NCBI GenBank assembly: GCA_052387695.1
Contig: JBQTIX010000051.1
Location: 1-13,634 of the forward strand
From: Panacagrimonas sp052387695
GTDB lineage: Bacteria > Pseudomonadota > Gammaproteobacteria > Nevskiales > Nevskiaceae
DNA: 13,634 nt
Reading direction: 5' to 3'
Shown: positions 13,587 through 13,634 of the stretch, in pieces
Layout: every line of letters begins with the position of its first letter
How positions within the stretch are numbered: the first letter of the stretch is position 1
The notes under the pieces: model-generated
Databases searched by the model: none
Seen by the model: the letters and a program-made list of their open reading frames with translations, nothing else
Told to the model about the DNA's origin: nothing
Translations under genes and position numbers: made by a program

Positions 13587-13634
13587 ACACAAACCCCTCG
13601 TAACCCTTGTTCGCGACTTCCAGGCATTCCTCGC
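13579..13634 (-). CDS. Possible 3' end of an upstream gene, cut by the right edge
   Basis: Reading the minus strand in from the right edge, one frame gives the 17-residue tail EECLEVANKGYEGFVLS before a TGA at 13579-13581. Its codons are mostly G/C-ending and its amino-acid composition looks protein-like, unlike the other two frames. With so few residues no family can be named, and the strand and frame are not certain. If real, the gene is on the same strand as the activator and ends about 280 bp upstream of it. Confidence 0.25.
   Translation of the reverse strand, partial: EECLEVANKGYEGFVLS

Noticed and set aside
13370..13627. 85-codon minus-strand frame upstream of the activator
   Set aside because: Arg/Ser/Gly-rich C-terminal part without motif, and it overlaps both the direct repeat and another possible frame. 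It is not supported as a gene.
1..13634. CRISPR array, rRNA, tRNA or riboswitch
   Set aside because: No regularly spaced repeats of the right size and no recognisable conserved RNA sequence were seen on either strand.

Overview
The window reads as chromosomal DNA of a high-GC proteobacterium. The PHA synthase and depolymerase resemble the Pseudomonas-type class II (medium-chain-length) proteins, and the regulator is of the MalT/AlkS type, so a gamma- or betaproteobacterium is likely. The genus cannot be fixed from the sequence alone. All recognised genes lie on the minus strand and read right to left.

Right side (about 10.3-13.6 kb): a 912-residue ATP-binding LuxR-type (MalT/LAL) activator gene. 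It has a perfect 8+8 bp inverted repeat just upstream and a possible 3' end of another gene at the window edge. A 272-bp non-coding gap with repeated and inverted motifs separates it from the operon below.

Centre (2.0-10.3 kb): a tightly packed seven-gene operon. In transcription order it encodes an SDR dehydrogenase, acetoacetyl-CoA synthetase, a second SDR, PHA synthase (phaC, GTG start), PHA depolymerase (phaZ), a third SDR, and a saccharopine-dehydrogenase-like oxidoreductase. Four junctions overlap by 1-14 bases, and a clear intrinsic terminator closes the unit at 1930-1960. Together the genes could form a nearly complete polyhydroxyalkanoate cycle. PhaC would polymerise hydroxyacyl-CoA and PhaZ would release free 3-hydroxyacids. 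An NAD-type SDR could oxidise these to 3-keto acids, and acetoacetyl-CoA synthetase would re-activate them to the CoA ester. No beta-ketothiolase, phasin or PhaD-type regulator is present. The PhaC nucleophile motif is unusual: both glycines of the G-x-C-x-G box are alanine.

Left side (1-2.0 kb): an isolated periplasmic sulfate-binding protein gene without its cysTWA partners. It is followed by about 300 bp of non-coding DNA with repeated GGGTCA motifs that resemble the end of an IS21-type element. The 5' part of a tyrosine recombinase (integrase) gene then runs off the left edge. This end looks like a boundary with mobile DNA.
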